Source: Metaphire vulgaris (taxonomy: Eukaryota > Annelida > Clitellata > Crassiclitellata > Megascolecidae). From it: a stretch of DNA of 64,000 nucleotides. Where the stretch lies: contig CM030840.1 of the NCBI GenBank assembly GCA_018105865.1, positions 12,299,794 through 12,363,793 of the forward strand. Reading direction: 5' to 3'. Positions 55,363 through 56,799 of the stretch are shown here, piece after piece. The position numbers were made by a program, and so were the translations under genes. The notes under the pieces were generated by a model. The model saw nothing but the letters and a program-made list of their open reading frames with translations, searched no databases and was not told the DNA's origin. Position 1 is the stretch's first letter, and every line of letters begins with the position of its first letter.

Positions 55363-56013
55363 CATCATCATCATCATCATCATCATCATAATTTTGGGCA
55401 CGTGAATTCCGTAAAAGTGCCCAATTTTGTCAACAATCCACGATTCCACATGGATTTTGAAGATTACCCAATTCTTAAAACATATACTCGATTAGCTGCT
55501 GAAAGGTCAAAATAAAACTGCAATACAAAATGCGCCACAAGAACAATAATTGCTCACGAGACAATTATGTTAAGGATGGCATACTTACATGGGCAAGTCG
55601 TCTGACATCATCATCATCACTGCCTCGTCGGAAGCCGACAGAAGGTCGCGAGCAACGTCTTCGCAGCAGTTTATATTTTGCGCACAAGACTCAGAAAGTA
55701 CACCGCCACCGACTTCGAAACATTCGCCGTTCGCTTCAATTCTAAGTCCTTCATCACGATCTGCGTCAACAGTCCGCGGTGAGTACAGATCCTGGGTCGC
55801 GCGATCAAGCTTTTCGAGAGCCAGGTCGAGCATCGTCATGCAGTTCTCCAGCGTATCATTACCACTCGGCACGTCGTCGTCATCATCATCATCACCAACA
55901 CCCTCGTACTTGACGACAGTCAAAGAAGGCCCGGCTCCACCAGAGCACGACTCAGCAACACCCTCGCTCGCGCCCAACAAGGCGTCACTCTGAGGAGAAC
56001 CCTCGGAATCCAT
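6107..56013 (-). CDS. NAV: Neuron navigator (NAV) family gene, 19 coding exons assembled
   Basis: NAV proteins (C. elegans UNC-53, Drosophila Sickie, vertebrate NAV1-3) are cytoskeleton-associated guidance proteins that track microtubule plus ends and carry a C-terminal AAA+ ATPase-like module. The joined exons give 4,197 nt, or 1,399 codons. Residues 1-142 are acidic and Ser-rich. Residues 142-609 are Ser/Pro-rich with a TPIP motif near the end. Residues about 636-700 are coiled coil. About 755-810 holds HISCESVTSLNS and the KKKKKNW/IRSSFSKAF basic segment. About 845-910 is a second coiled coil. About 1017-1327 is the AAA+ module: GPNLSGKT Walker A near 1115, VILLDNLH Walker B, NFRW, and VDWMPKVWQHINRF. 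Every exon pair matches in phase, which strongly supports the model. The terminal exon is missing, and no calponin-homology domain is seen upstream. Most of the 50-kb span is transposon-laden intron. Confidence 0.93.
6405..7082. other. NAV intron 18 with MITE debris and LINE/SINE 3' tail
   Basis: 6405-6590 resembles the sequence at 35160-35290 (GGGGGAAATGC / AATTTTCC stretches), ends in a GACAAGCAAAAAAGGCAATCC motif, and is probably a MITE fragment. 6640-6700 carries TTCTATAGCGCCATAGCATG and CCAAAGTCAAAGGC, the recurrent tail that continues into ATT arrays elsewhere. 6720-7082 shows nothing recognised. Confidence 0.5.
7083..7204 (-). CDS. NAV: NAV exon 18
   Basis: Codons 1286-1326. Reads GPGIFLSCPLDVDKARSWFV then DLWNYSIGPYLLQLL, matching the NAV AAA+ C-terminal block with consensus LSCPxDVDxxRxWFxDLWNYSIxPYL. 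The acceptor is TTTTCTAG and the donor GTGCGA. The first codon is split (G + GA). Confidence 0.95.
7205..7548. other. NAV intron 17
   Basis: 7300-7420 contains three imperfect repeats of a unit like GCAAGCCCAAAAATTTCACTC (about 35-40 bp), a small tandem repeat. Nothing else is recognised. Confidence 0.6.
7549..7793 (-). CDS. NAV: NAV exon 17 (AAA+ lid region)
   Basis: Codons 1204-1286. Reads LQFHQNFRWALF, EEPVKSFLARYLHRQ, then LLRVVDWMPKVWQHINRF and CIG, matching NAV consensus LxxHxNFRWxL and DWxPKVWxHxNRF. The donor G/GTTGGC gives the required phase 1 and rebuilds IGPGIF with exon 18. The acceptor must lie at GCGAGAG/T for frame with exon 16, but it is weak, and the joined protein then lacks the family's IIGTMNQ-like strand (see findings). 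Confidence 0.85.
7794..8385. other. NAV intron 16
   Basis: An (AAT)n array at 7879-7920 sits beside AT-rich unremarkable DNA. I searched it on the minus strand for a small exon encoding a GTMNQ-like Sensor-1 strand and did not find one. Confidence 0.6.
8386..8598 (-). CDS. NAV: NAV exon 16 (Walker B)
   Basis: Codons 1133-1204. Reads KEKRLTSVSIAHFSVDSKSS, KELQQYLSNIVSHC, then LPSVILLDNLHLADNL. SVDSKSSKELxQYLSN and the Walker B strand VILLDNLH are family hallmarks; the residue after the Walker B Asp is Asn rather than Glu, as is usual in NAV proteins. The acceptor is TGCTGTCAG and the donor GTAAGC. The alternative frame through the exon is open but meaningless. Confidence 0.93.
8599..9659. other. 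NAV intron 15 with (CA)n and MITE
   Basis: Contains an interrupted (CA)n tract at 8641-8690 with CGCAGA interruptions, and the MITE at 9030-9434. The rest is AT-rich with no recognised element. Confidence 0.6.
9030..9434. mobile_element. MITE with GGGGCTGTCC termini and TAA target duplication (copy A)
   Basis: Starts GGGGCTGTCCATTAATTACG and ends in its complement. It is flanked by TAA on both sides (9027-9029 and 9435-9437), the TWA-type duplication typical of PIF/Harbinger elements. Termini are shared with the copies at 19785, 27730 and 53946 but the interior differs, including a CGACGAGCAAAAAAGGGAC motif near 9235. Confidence 0.75.
9660..9831 (-). CDS. NAV: NAV exon 15 (Walker A)
   Basis: Codons 1076-1133. 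Reads FETLIPKPLLIQYVSLL, then RRLLFCGPNLSGKTFLAKKL and ARHLVLR. GPNLSGKT is the P-loop, with both the Gly-Lys and the Thr intact, so nucleotide binding should be possible. It matches NAV consensus FESLIPKPxLxxYVSLL. The acceptor is TTAAAACCAG and the donor GTTACT. Confidence 0.96.
9832..11346. other. NAV intron 14 with (AT)n and (TG)n arrays
   Basis: 10561-10652 is a (TA)n tract broken by single bases and 10745-10795 a (TG)n tract of about 25 units. The remaining sequence is AT-rich and I recognise nothing in it. Confidence 0.7.
11347..11440 (-). CDS. NAV: NAV exon 14
   Basis: Codons 1045-1076. Reads EHIHVLDPDAGLGLDEKSIA then SYQLGNQERIL, matching NAV consensus VDPxxxLGLxxxSxxxYxIG at the start of the AAA+ module. 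The acceptor is TGGACAG and the donor GTGAGT. The last codon is split and becomes Asn with exon 15. Confidence 0.93.
11708..11966. mobile_element. hAT MITE with internal CTTGGTCTTG tandem repeats
   Basis: Begins CAGTGATGTGATG and ends GGTCCCATCCCTG, with an exact 8-bp target duplication ACATATTC on both sides (11700-11707, 11967-11974). The right part contains about three copies of a 27-bp unit (TTGAGACCTGATGTCTTGG plus TCTTGGTC). Poly-(VLVLRPD) frames across it are artefacts. It lies in NAV intron 13. Confidence 0.85.
12100..12390 (+). mobile_element. LINE/SINE 3' end with (AAT)n tail
   Basis: TTAAGCGCTTTTGACTTTAG, then TTGCACTCTATAAATTGTC, run straight into about sixteen AAT units (12343-12388). 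This is the same tail found inverted at 6640, 15775, 28975 and 33905. The body upstream (12100-12290) is unrecognised. Confidence 0.65.
12405..12535 (+). mobile_element. L2-like LINE 3' end
   Basis: The plus strand reads FLKLLKTHLFVNMQ and a stop, the typical end of L2/CR1-type reverse transcriptase ORFs. This is followed by a short 3' UTR ending GGTGCTATACAAAT and an ATTAC/ATTACATT tail. Confidence 0.65.
12602..12685 (-). CDS. NAV: NAV exon 13
   Basis: Codons 1017-1044, phase 0 on both sides. Reads KMRQIGVLMISEQATWQDLD then MRLCNLFV, aligning with the NAV block IGVSxxTxWxxLDxxVxRLF that begins the C-terminal ATPase module. The acceptor is TCTTTACAG and the donor GTCAGC. Confidence 0.88.
12867..13018. 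mobile_element. hAT MITE (CAGTGGCGTGCAGAG)
   Basis: Inverted termini CAGTGGCGTGCAGAG and CTCTGCATGCCACTG, with flanking octamers TATTCCAA/TATTCCAG (7 of 8). The interior carries the inverted AGCAAAAAAGG-type motif (CGACCGTTTTTTCGCTCGTC). Confidence 0.75.
13208..13386. mobile_element. hAT MITE (CAGGGTTTAATCTAG)
   Basis: CAGGGTTTAATCTAGGCC at the left and CTAGATTAAACCCTG at the right, with flanking octamers TTTGCTGT/CTTGCTGT (7 of 8). It is the same family as 42299-42478. It lies 32 bp from exon 12, downstream of its donor. Confidence 0.8.
13419..13516 (-). CDS. NAV: NAV exon 12
   Basis: Codons 984-1016. Reads ASCDQLRRFAVFVMSDLLDD then ETAKVEEDSGME. The acceptor is CTCTGTAG and the donor GTATTT. 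Placement rests on an open frame, splice sites and exact phase with exons 11 and 13 rather than on a motif I recognise. Confidence 0.75.
13517..14296. other. NAV intron 11
   Basis: Contains a (TA)n array at 13968-14023 and ATT-rich DNA at 14050-14150. No gene is seen. Confidence 0.6.
14297..14567 (-). CDS. NAV: NAV exon 11 (end of second coiled coil, Ser-rich linker)
   Basis: Codons 894-984. Begins QQVATLKAENKNLHRRLLDK, a coiled-coil continuation matching the NAV motif xxLKAENxRL. It then becomes polar and Ser-rich (VKTSSSSSDCRSRL) and ends KLLQRFSLVDAMAS. The acceptor is TTTCTATAG and the donor GTAAGA. Confidence 0.88.
14568..15042. other. NAV intron 10
   Basis: AT-rich, with two related stretches (AACGAACTTCAGTAAAT near 14620 and AACAAACTTCAGTAAAT near 14798) suggesting an old local duplication. 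No element identified. Confidence 0.5.
15043..15187 (-). CDS. NAV: NAV exon 10 (second coiled coil)
   Basis: Codons 845-893. Reads LQISPEGIVTDLEEKLREAD, RHLTDLRLDSLASIQHIEQL, then QETISCLE. This matches NAV LRxELRxKExKLTDIRLEALSSAHQLxQLRE, a heptad-repeat coiled coil. The acceptor TTTAG/G is chosen over the TTCAG 7 bp further in because it restores phase with exon 9. The donor is GTACGG. Confidence 0.93.
15188..16214. other. NAV intron 9
   Basis: 15245-15320 is a CATCAT-rich stretch. 15706-15773 is an (ATT)n array forming the tail of an inverted LINE/SINE remnant at 15775-15905 (CAGCGCCATATGCATGAC, AAAGTCAAGGGCGC). Nothing else is recognised. Confidence 0.6.
16215..16375 (-). CDS. NAV: NAV exon 9 (basic segment)
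   Basis: Codons 792-845. Begins IRSSFSKAFSRKKNRPGSVG, the counterpart of the NAV LRSSFKQAFGKKK segment, then is Ser-rich. The donor G/GTAAAT ends it in phase 2 to match exon 10. Confidence 0.93.
17244..17386 (-). CDS. NAV: NAV exon 8 (KKKKKNW segment)
   Basis: Codons 744-791. Contains HISCESVTSLNSQSSSCSMG and CTETKKKKKNW, aligned with the NAV pattern RRQHSSDSVSSINS...SKKKKRKNW. The acceptor is TTTTTTTAG and the donor GTGAGT. The reading frame continues into the intron but is not coding there. Confidence 0.94.
17538..17600 (+). mobile_element. CR1/L2-like 3' UTR fragment
   Basis: CAGTGGTTTTCACACAGGCT and TTAGCCTCCTAAACCACTTA are identical to the 3' UTR of the reverse-transcriptase element at 31625-32740 (inverted), so this is a severely 5'-truncated copy. 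Others are at 28898-28955 and 59485-59535. Confidence 0.75.
19444..19598. mobile_element. hAT MITE (CAGTGTTTATTCTAG) with exact duplication
   Basis: CAGTGTTTATTCTAGGCC to CTAGAATAAACCCTG, flanked by exact CCTAAAGC octamers (19436-19443, 19599-19606). Confidence 0.9.
19785..20173. mobile_element. GGGGCC-terminus MITE (copy B), carries TGACGTCA sites
   Basis: GGGGCCATCCATAAATGATG to its complement, GGATGGCCCC. Flanks TAA/TTA differ by one base. The interior matches copies C and D and includes TGACGTCAC palindromes at about 19866 and 20083. Confidence 0.8.
21449..21527. repeat. (AAT)n microsatellite
   Basis: About 26 AAT units. About 340 bp further on, a related flank (AGCAAAATGCAAAGGAATTT versus AGCAAAATTCAAAGAAATTT) leads into the second array, so the segment carrying the array was tandemly duplicated. 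Confidence 0.9.
21794..21900. repeat. Compound (GAT)n(AAT)n microsatellite
   Basis: AAT/GAT mixture, then about eight GATs and about twenty AATs. The left flank (from about 21710) duplicates the flank of the array at 21449. Confidence 0.9.
21968..22133 (-). CDS. NAV: NAV exon 7
   Basis: Codons 689-744. Begins ESELCELRALKNSSLPSDGC, aligned with NAV KDSELNELRKTIELL (end of the first coiled coil), then a Ser-rich stretch ISISSSSHRRASASASLPYD. The acceptor is CAATTCAG and the donor GTTAAT, phase 1, rebuilding Gly with exon 8. Confidence 0.9.
22676..22978 (-). pseudogene. Decayed duplicate of exon 6 end and its intron, split by a MITE
   Basis: The sequence left of exon 6 is present twice. 22979-23065 (CAGGTACTGATACTC to TTTCTGGTCAATAATCGTAG and AAGTTGTTTGAG) resembles 22676-22747 plus 22939-22978, once the MITE 22748-22930 and its duplication are removed. 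The copy has lost frame and is not expected to be spliced. Confidence 0.65.
22748..22930. mobile_element. hAT MITE (CAGTGGCGTAGCCA) inside duplicated exon 6
   Basis: CAGTGGCGTAGCCAGGGG left, GCTACACCACCT right (degraded CACTG), with exact TTTCTGGT octamers on both sides (22740-22747, 22931-22938). Related to 42957-43136 by its left terminus. Confidence 0.8.
23031..23114 (-). CDS. NAV: NAV exon 6 (first coiled coil)
   Basis: Codons 661-688, phase 0. TLMSKSYEQNIDGLTQRLKQ then LTTIIDQK, aligned with NAV AAFEQSLGNMTIRLQSLT...EQK. The acceptor is TTTCTGAATAG and the donor GTATGT. Confidence 0.92.
23115..24708. other. NAV intron 5
   Basis: Holds an L2-like 3' end at 23530-23665 (plus-strand LKNYATEKLF, ACTATATAAATTTTACAC), a reverse-transcriptase fossil at 24080-24500 (minus) and a GATTGATTGAC-tailed SINE end near 24525-24560. 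No exon is apparent. Confidence 0.6.
24080..24500 (-). pseudogene. Reverse-transcriptase fossil of a CR1/L2-like LINE
   Basis: Read on the minus strand in shifting frames it gives FVENIV, LVKYLYGACCINTS, NQHEFQ, DLSKAFDNLSHNSVLVKHG and AVPQDSVLDN. These match the RT series LxxxQHGFxxGRST, DLSKAFDxLxHxxLLxKL and [10 protein letters not shown]. Many stops; long dead. Confidence 0.7.
24709..24783 (-). CDS. NAV: NAV exon 5 (first coiled coil)
   Basis: Codons 636-660, phase 0. VKKLRHELETARETIVSLRT then QLNVN, aligned with NAV LxRELExSxEKVxALTTQLTAN. The acceptor is TTTTCACAG and the donor GTAAGT. Confidence 0.95.
25629..25718 (+). mobile_element. SINE/LINE 3' end with GATTGATTG tail
   Basis: TTTGGTGCACCATCGGCTGA, then GCCGCTATAGAAG and TTGATTGATTGACC. 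The same sequence occurs at 58515-58617 and inverted at 57845-57915 and near 33757. Confidence 0.65.
26775..26848. repeat. (AAT)n microsatellite
   Basis: About 25 AAT units; poly-Tyr frame on the minus strand is an artefact. Confidence 0.9.
27180..28256 (+). pseudogene. hAT transposon relic: transposase C-terminus and right terminus
   Basis: Plus-strand frames give FQMEITNFQSSDILKDKF, EFYQCLPCDHFIHLKKF, AREFISAFGPTYLYMKTFSK and ALSDEHLKSL. These follow the hAT C-terminal series (FxxxLPxxxFPxLKxxA, FGSTYxCEQxFSxMK, SxLTDExL), with stops and frameshifts. The right terminus ACTTTGGAGACCCCTG ends at 28256. A MITE (27730-28167) has inserted between transposase and terminus. The left end was not found. 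Confidence 0.75.
27730..28167. mobile_element. GGGGCTGTCC MITE (copy C), TAA duplication, carries TGACGTCA sites
   Basis: AGGACTGTCCGTAAATGACG to its complement, GGACAGCCCC. TAA lies on both sides (27727-27729, 28168-28170). The interior is inverted relative to copies B and D. Nested in the hAT relic. Confidence 0.85.
28732..28755 (-). CDS. NAV: NAV exon 4, 24-bp microexon
   Basis: Encodes YDEKHAME (codons 628-635), phase 0 at both ends, so it can be skipped without frameshift. The acceptor GATCTTGCAG and donor GTAAAT flank it. It joins the Ser-rich exon 3 to the coiled-coil exon 5. The call rests on splice sites and phase; there is no homology evidence at this size. Confidence 0.7.
28898..28970 (+). 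mobile_element. CR1/L2-like 3' UTR with ATT-rich tail
   Basis: AGTGGTTTTCACACAGACTT, TTAGCCTCCTAAACCACTTT, then AATCACATTAATG and TTATTATT. Same 3' UTR as the element at 31625-32740. Confidence 0.75.
29126..29306. repeat. Compound (ATT)n(CTT)n(ATT)n microsatellite
   Basis: ATT/ACT triplets, then about sixteen CTT units (purine/pyrimidine asymmetric), then about seventeen ATT units. Confidence 0.9.
29585..29935 (-). mobile_element. LINE 3' end with TATAATATAA tail, interrupted by a MITE
   Basis: AATATAATATAACAAGG and TTTAAAGTGGTTCAGTAGG match the 3' end at 43825-43900. The copy is split by the MITE at 29646 and resumes with GTGTGAGAAGTTGAGAACCA. Confidence 0.75.
29646..29902. mobile_element. 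hAT MITE (CAGAGCCGGC) nested in LINE 3' end
   Basis: CAGAGCCGGCGCGTG to CACGTGCCGGCTCTG, exact octamers CCTGTGTG (29638-29645, 29903-29910). Interior TTGACGAGCAAAAAAAGG at about 29712 is the shared motif. Confidence 0.9.
30665..30720 (-). CDS. NAV: NAV exon 3
   Basis: Codons 609-627: HGSAASLTSISSSVYSVS after a split Val codon. Ser-rich linker between exon 2 and the coiled coil. The acceptor is TGTTTGCAG and the donor GTGAGT. The other two frames either stop or lack phase. Confidence 0.8.
31625..32740 (-). mobile_element. 5'-truncated CR1/L2-like non-LTR retrotransposon with RT domain
   Basis: The minus strand encodes [38 protein letters not shown], the active-site block FANDTKLC (FADD expected), KCSVMHVGK, then LEYCVQAWNPF and RRATKMV. 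A frameshift near 31985 leads to the C-terminus RGDLIETYKIMTG, FSARVVDKWNSL and GFKGYLDKLGY with a stop near 31700. The 3' UTR (CAGTGGTTTTCACACAGGCT...) ends in a short (ATT)n. The Ala-Asn-Asp change, the frameshift and the missing 5' part make it inactive. Confidence 0.9.
34465..34600. repeat. (CTGT)n-rich simple repeat
   Basis: CTGTCTGT tract broken by CTCTCT and TTGTGT segments; open frames here are repeat translations. Confidence 0.8.
36628..38027 (-). CDS. NAV: NAV exon 2, long Ser/Pro-rich exon
   Basis: Codons 142-609 (1,400 bp). Disordered and Ser/Thr-rich. Notable pieces: GSLPSFELHRSCSGKASKSG, CSTPVIGEGSSPCPSPARAS, and close to the end SRNGTPIPRHHDD, a TxIP motif in basic/Ser context of the type that binds EB proteins. 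The donor GTAGGA gives phase 1. The acceptor is placed at TTGGAG/A because it alone matches exon 1 phase; the stronger TATTTTAG 48 bp upstream leads to stops in every frame. The exon is much richer in CpG than the introns. It is a lineage-variable NAV region; I identify it by position and phase more than by alignment. Confidence 0.85.
38327..38441. mobile_element. hAT MITE (CAGTGTTTATTCT), exact duplication
   Basis: 115 bp; CAGTGTTTATTCTTG to CTAGAATAAACACTG with exact CCGTTGGT octamers (38319-38326, 38442-38449). Its interior is shorter than the 155- and 187-bp relatives. Confidence 0.9.
38658..39438 (+). mobile_element. hAT-like element (CAGTGTTTCCCAAACT), about 0.78 kb
   Basis: Starts CAGTGTTTCCCAAACTGTGG, has an internal terminus-like sequence (AGTTTGGGAAACC at about 38960), and ends near GTTCCAAAATGTTTGCGAAACC. 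The whole arrangement is repeated inverted at 52570-53350, so it is one unit and not a chance association. Its right end is interrupted by the element at 39439. Confidence 0.7.
39716..41050. mobile_element. hAT element (CAATGTTCCCT termini) nested in 39439-41078
   Basis: CAATGTTCCCTCATCC to AATTAGAGGGAACATTG, with ATCCCCA on both sides (39709-39715, 41051-41057). The right terminus, read inward, is CAATGTTCCCTCTAATTTTT, a widespread hAT (Charlie/Tip100-like) terminus. No transposase frame survives. Itself split by 40265-40940. Confidence 0.75.
40265..40940. mobile_element. hAT element (CAGTGGTG termini), innermost of the nest
   Basis: CAGTGGTGCAAACG to GGTTTCACCACTG, flanks GTATACAT/GTATACAA (7 of 8), 676 bp. 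The ends (GCCCGCGGGCCAC, CAGTGGCCCCGGCC) are typical of hAT non-autonomous elements. Internal ORFs are short and unrecognised. Confidence 0.8.
41641..41667. repeat. (TG)n microsatellite
   Basis: Thirteen TG units. Confidence 0.85.
41840..42080. repeat. Inverted repeat enclosing head-to-head TTAGGG/CCCTAA tracts
   Basis: Outer arms of about 45 bp (CCGGATGTGTCTTTTTTTCT and CAAACAAACAGAAGGTTATG versus their complement at 42032-42080) surround 41893-41970. That core reads GGGTTTAGGGTTAGGG, turns at GGTTAACTAACC, and continues as CCTAACCTTAACTCTAACCC. The region between the core and the right arm (41971-42031) is unique. Confidence 0.8.
42299..42478. mobile_element. hAT MITE (CAGTGTTTAATCTAG), exact duplication
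   Basis: CAGTGTTTAATCTAGACTCC to GGCCTAGGTTAAACCCTG, exact CATGTGGG octamers (42291-42298, 42479-42486). Interior parallels 13208-13386 in inverse orientation. Confidence 0.9.
42957..43136. mobile_element. hAT MITE (CAGTGGCGTAGCCA), exact duplication
   Basis: CAGTGGCGTAGCCACGAG to TGGCTACGCCACTG, exact TTTGAGAC octamers (42949-42956, 43137-43144). Confidence 0.92.
43216..43386. mobile_element. hAT MITE (CAGTGGCGGCTC family, copy 1)
   Basis: CGGTGGCGGCTCCAGG to GGAGCCGCCAG (terminal bases worn), exact ATTCGTGG octamers (43208-43215, 43387-43394). Same family as 57508, 63080 and 63588. Confidence 0.85.
43395..43510 (+). repeat. Possible tRNA-derived SINE head
   Basis: GGTTGCGGGTTTGATACCCC (about 43445-43464) resembles a tRNA B box. 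The flanking sequence does not fold as a tRNA, so I regard it as SINE-like. Confidence 0.3.
43825..44130 (-). mobile_element. CR1/L2-like LINE 3' end, different subfamily
   Basis: On the minus strand, VMERVVDRWNELDERIVTAT then AVNEF and a stop near 43915 match the RT C-terminus of the element at 31700-31800. The 3' UTR (CAGTGGTTCTCACACAGGG, CTGAACCACTTTAAACC) is related but ends in a TTGTTATATTATATT tail instead of (ATT)n. Confidence 0.75.
44322..44529. mobile_element. hAT MITE rich in GGGTTGGGTTGG
   Basis: CAGAGACGTCTGGGTTGGG to CCCATGGACATCTCTG, flanks CATATACT/CATACACT (7 of 8). A related right end is at 55035-55075 (GCCATCTCTG). Confidence 0.75.
45385..46165. mobile_element. MITE (CAGTGATGGGCAACTA) with nested MITE
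   Basis: CAGTGATGGGCAACTAG to TAGTTGCCCATCACTG. The interior is made of AACTAGTTAACT-like segments. No clean octamer duplication. Interrupted by 45458-45722. Confidence 0.7.
45458..45722. mobile_element. hAT MITE (CAGAGGCATAGCTAGGG), nested
   Basis: CAGAGGCATAGCTAGGGG to CCCTCGCTACGCCTCTG, flanks CTTCAGAA/CTTCATAG (6 of 8). Two copies of the inverted GCAAAAAAGG motif (45568 and 45642). Confidence 0.75.
46174..46250. repeat. (TA)n microsatellite
   Basis: Two (TA)n blocks around GTATATATACTGCATACTG. Confidence 0.85.
46326..48509 (+). mobile_element. 2.2-kb DNA transposon with decayed transposase
   Basis: TAGGGTGCCCGCC to GACGGGCACCCTA, exact ATGTACAT octamers (46318-46325, 48510-48517). Inside, plus-strand frames give VVHWDGKMLPDTVG, VDRLSILVSSF, then (frame 2) NTGIRSGVC, ELLHLVCQLHVHEVVVGGVF, later FDDIAAAVLKRKMSHALSRL and ECAFKLVHDFHNYTVL. 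This is a transposase-like protein widespread in invertebrates (WDGKLLP, CFDTTASNTG, LACRHHIxELVL, NDxAERxVKLIxDF). The 8-bp duplication suggests hAT or a relative. Stops and at least three frameshifts show it is dead. The 46360-46900 part is noncoding. Confidence 0.8.
50812..50862. repeat. (TA)n microsatellite
   Basis: About 25 TA units. Confidence 0.9.
51985..52171. mobile_element. hAT MITE (CAGTGTTTATTCTAG), exact duplication
   Basis: CAGTGTTTATTCTAGGCC to GGGCTAGAATAAACACTG, AACTGTGG on both sides (51976-51983 plus one extra G; 52172-52179). Confidence 0.88.
52346..53504. mobile_element. hAT-type element (CAGTAGCGGTTCC) with nested element
   Basis: CAGTAGCGGTTCCAAGAA to CTGGAACCGTCCCTG, flanks ATCACAAA/ATCACAGA (7 of 8). 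The GTGGGGGATG interior is related to 39439-41078. Interrupted by 52570-53350. Confidence 0.72.
52570..53350 (-). mobile_element. Inverted copy of the 38658-39438 element
   Basis: Read on the minus strand it starts GTGTTTCCCAAACTGTGGG at 53350, has the same internal terminus near 53045, and continues with AAAGCGTATTCCGAC and CTCATAGGAT. Homologous to 38658-39438 across its length. Confidence 0.75.
53946..54357. mobile_element. GGGGCC-terminus MITE (copy D), four TGACGTCA sites
   Basis: TGGGCCATCCATAAATGACG to CATTTATGGACGGCCCC, TTA on both sides (53943-53945, 54358-54360). TGACGTCA occurs at about 53962, 54028, 54257 and 54334. Confidence 0.88.
54566..54769. mobile_element. hAT MITE (CAGGGGCGGCGCTGG)
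   Basis: CAGGGGCGGCGCTGG to CCAGCGCCGCCCCTG, perfect 15-bp termini. Flanks TAAGCACA/ATAGCACA (6 of 8). Confidence 0.75.
55311..55389. repeat. Compound (ATT)n(ATC)n microsatellite
   Basis: About seventeen ATT then nine ATC units, preceded by a LINE/SINE end (GGTGCTATAGAAGCG at 55282). Confidence 0.9.
55589..56013 (-). CDS. NAV: NAV exon 1 (start codon, acidic Ser-rich N-terminus)
   Basis: ATG at 56011-56013 in context GACATGG; an in-frame TTG three codons earlier is not preferred. Reads MDSEGSPQSDALLGASEG, an acidic stretch (GVGDDDDDDDVPSG), CMTMLDLALEKLDRATQDLY, and ends MMMMSDDLP before the strong donor GTAAGT in phase 2. GC- and CpG-rich like exon 2. No homologous motif is recognised, so its membership of NAV rests on frame, phase and direction. 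It could be an internal exon of a longer transcript or the first exon of a short isoform. Confidence 0.65.
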
Positions 56014-56520
56014 GTCAGGCAATGGCTGCCTCTTCCATAAATAATCGGTAATTTATTGCCCTCTGAGTATAGAGGCAAGTCAAGGCCTGCGTTTGTTAGC
56101 TCTTCTTCTTCTTCGTTGCGGAACATATGCCAAGTCGTTTATTAACCACGCAACGTTACATCCTATCCGCCGCTCCTGCCATACAGAGATCGAACATCTT
56201 GAACTGTTTCTATCTCACGAACCTAAAGATTATGGAGAAACCAGGCAATACTATATTTCGTCAGCACTCTCAAACCTTCTCAAATCATTCCACAGCAGGG
56301 CTTCTAACAATCAAACCGATCGTGCACTAGGCTTGCAGCCTCAAAGGTTGCCACCATCTGACCATTTCCCTCACAATTTGTGCTCATTGCTCGACAGAGT
56401 CAGCATGAAACAAAGCAAGAGATTCCAAGCTAATTTCCATCAAATTCACTGTCCATAGAAGCTGATTATACATAGCGGTACATATACACATACACACATG
56501 CATATATATATATATATATA

Positions 56521-56717
56521 TGGCCATGTTAAGGCGGGGGCTGAGGGGGCTGCAGCCCCAGGCCCACCATGAAAATAGGCCCACCGATTTTCGAGATAAC
56601 CTTTTTTTGCTCGTCAGCACGATTTGAAAGGGCGATGATCTTTTTTTCGTCAGAGATTATCAATATAGGCGACGGCCTTTTTTTCTCAGCCCCCGGCCCA
56701 CTCGGACCTTAATCCGG

Positions 56718-56718
<1 letters not shown>
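56521..56718. mobile_element. MITE inserted in a (TA)n tract
   Basis: GGCCATGTTAAGGCGGGGG to GGACCTTAATCCGGCC with TATATA on both sides. Two inverted copies of the motif (CCTTTTTTTGCTCGTCAG near 56600 and ATCTTTTTTTCGTCAG near 56637). TA-type duplication is likely but cannot be proved inside (TA)n. Confidence 0.65.

Positions 56719-56719
<1 letters not shown>

Positions 56720-56779
<60 letters not shown>
56720..56779. repeat. (TA)n microsatellite
   Basis: About 29 TA units. Confidence 0.9.
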
Positions 56780-56781
<2 letters not shown>

Positions 56782-56799
56782 GTACCGAAGGCACAGCAT

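Larger units (their letters stand above)
38028..55588. other. NAV intron 1 (17.6 kb), transposon nest
   Basis: Nearly everything identifiable here is mobile: a nested hAT stack (38658-41078), a telomere-like palindrome (41840-42080), many MITEs, a 2.2-kb hAT element (46326-48509) and another nest (52346-53504). 48520-49500 holds (GACCATAGGACG)n-like repeats near 49180-49245 and CCTAACCC-like DNA at 49368-49388. 49740-50640 and 50880-51960 show nothing supportable. No exon found. Confidence 0.6.

Noticed and set aside
55920..56126. Alternative minus-strand frame beginning MFRNEEEEEL
   Set aside because: It overlaps exon 1 in another frame, is not supported by a splice phase, and could at most be an upstream ORF.
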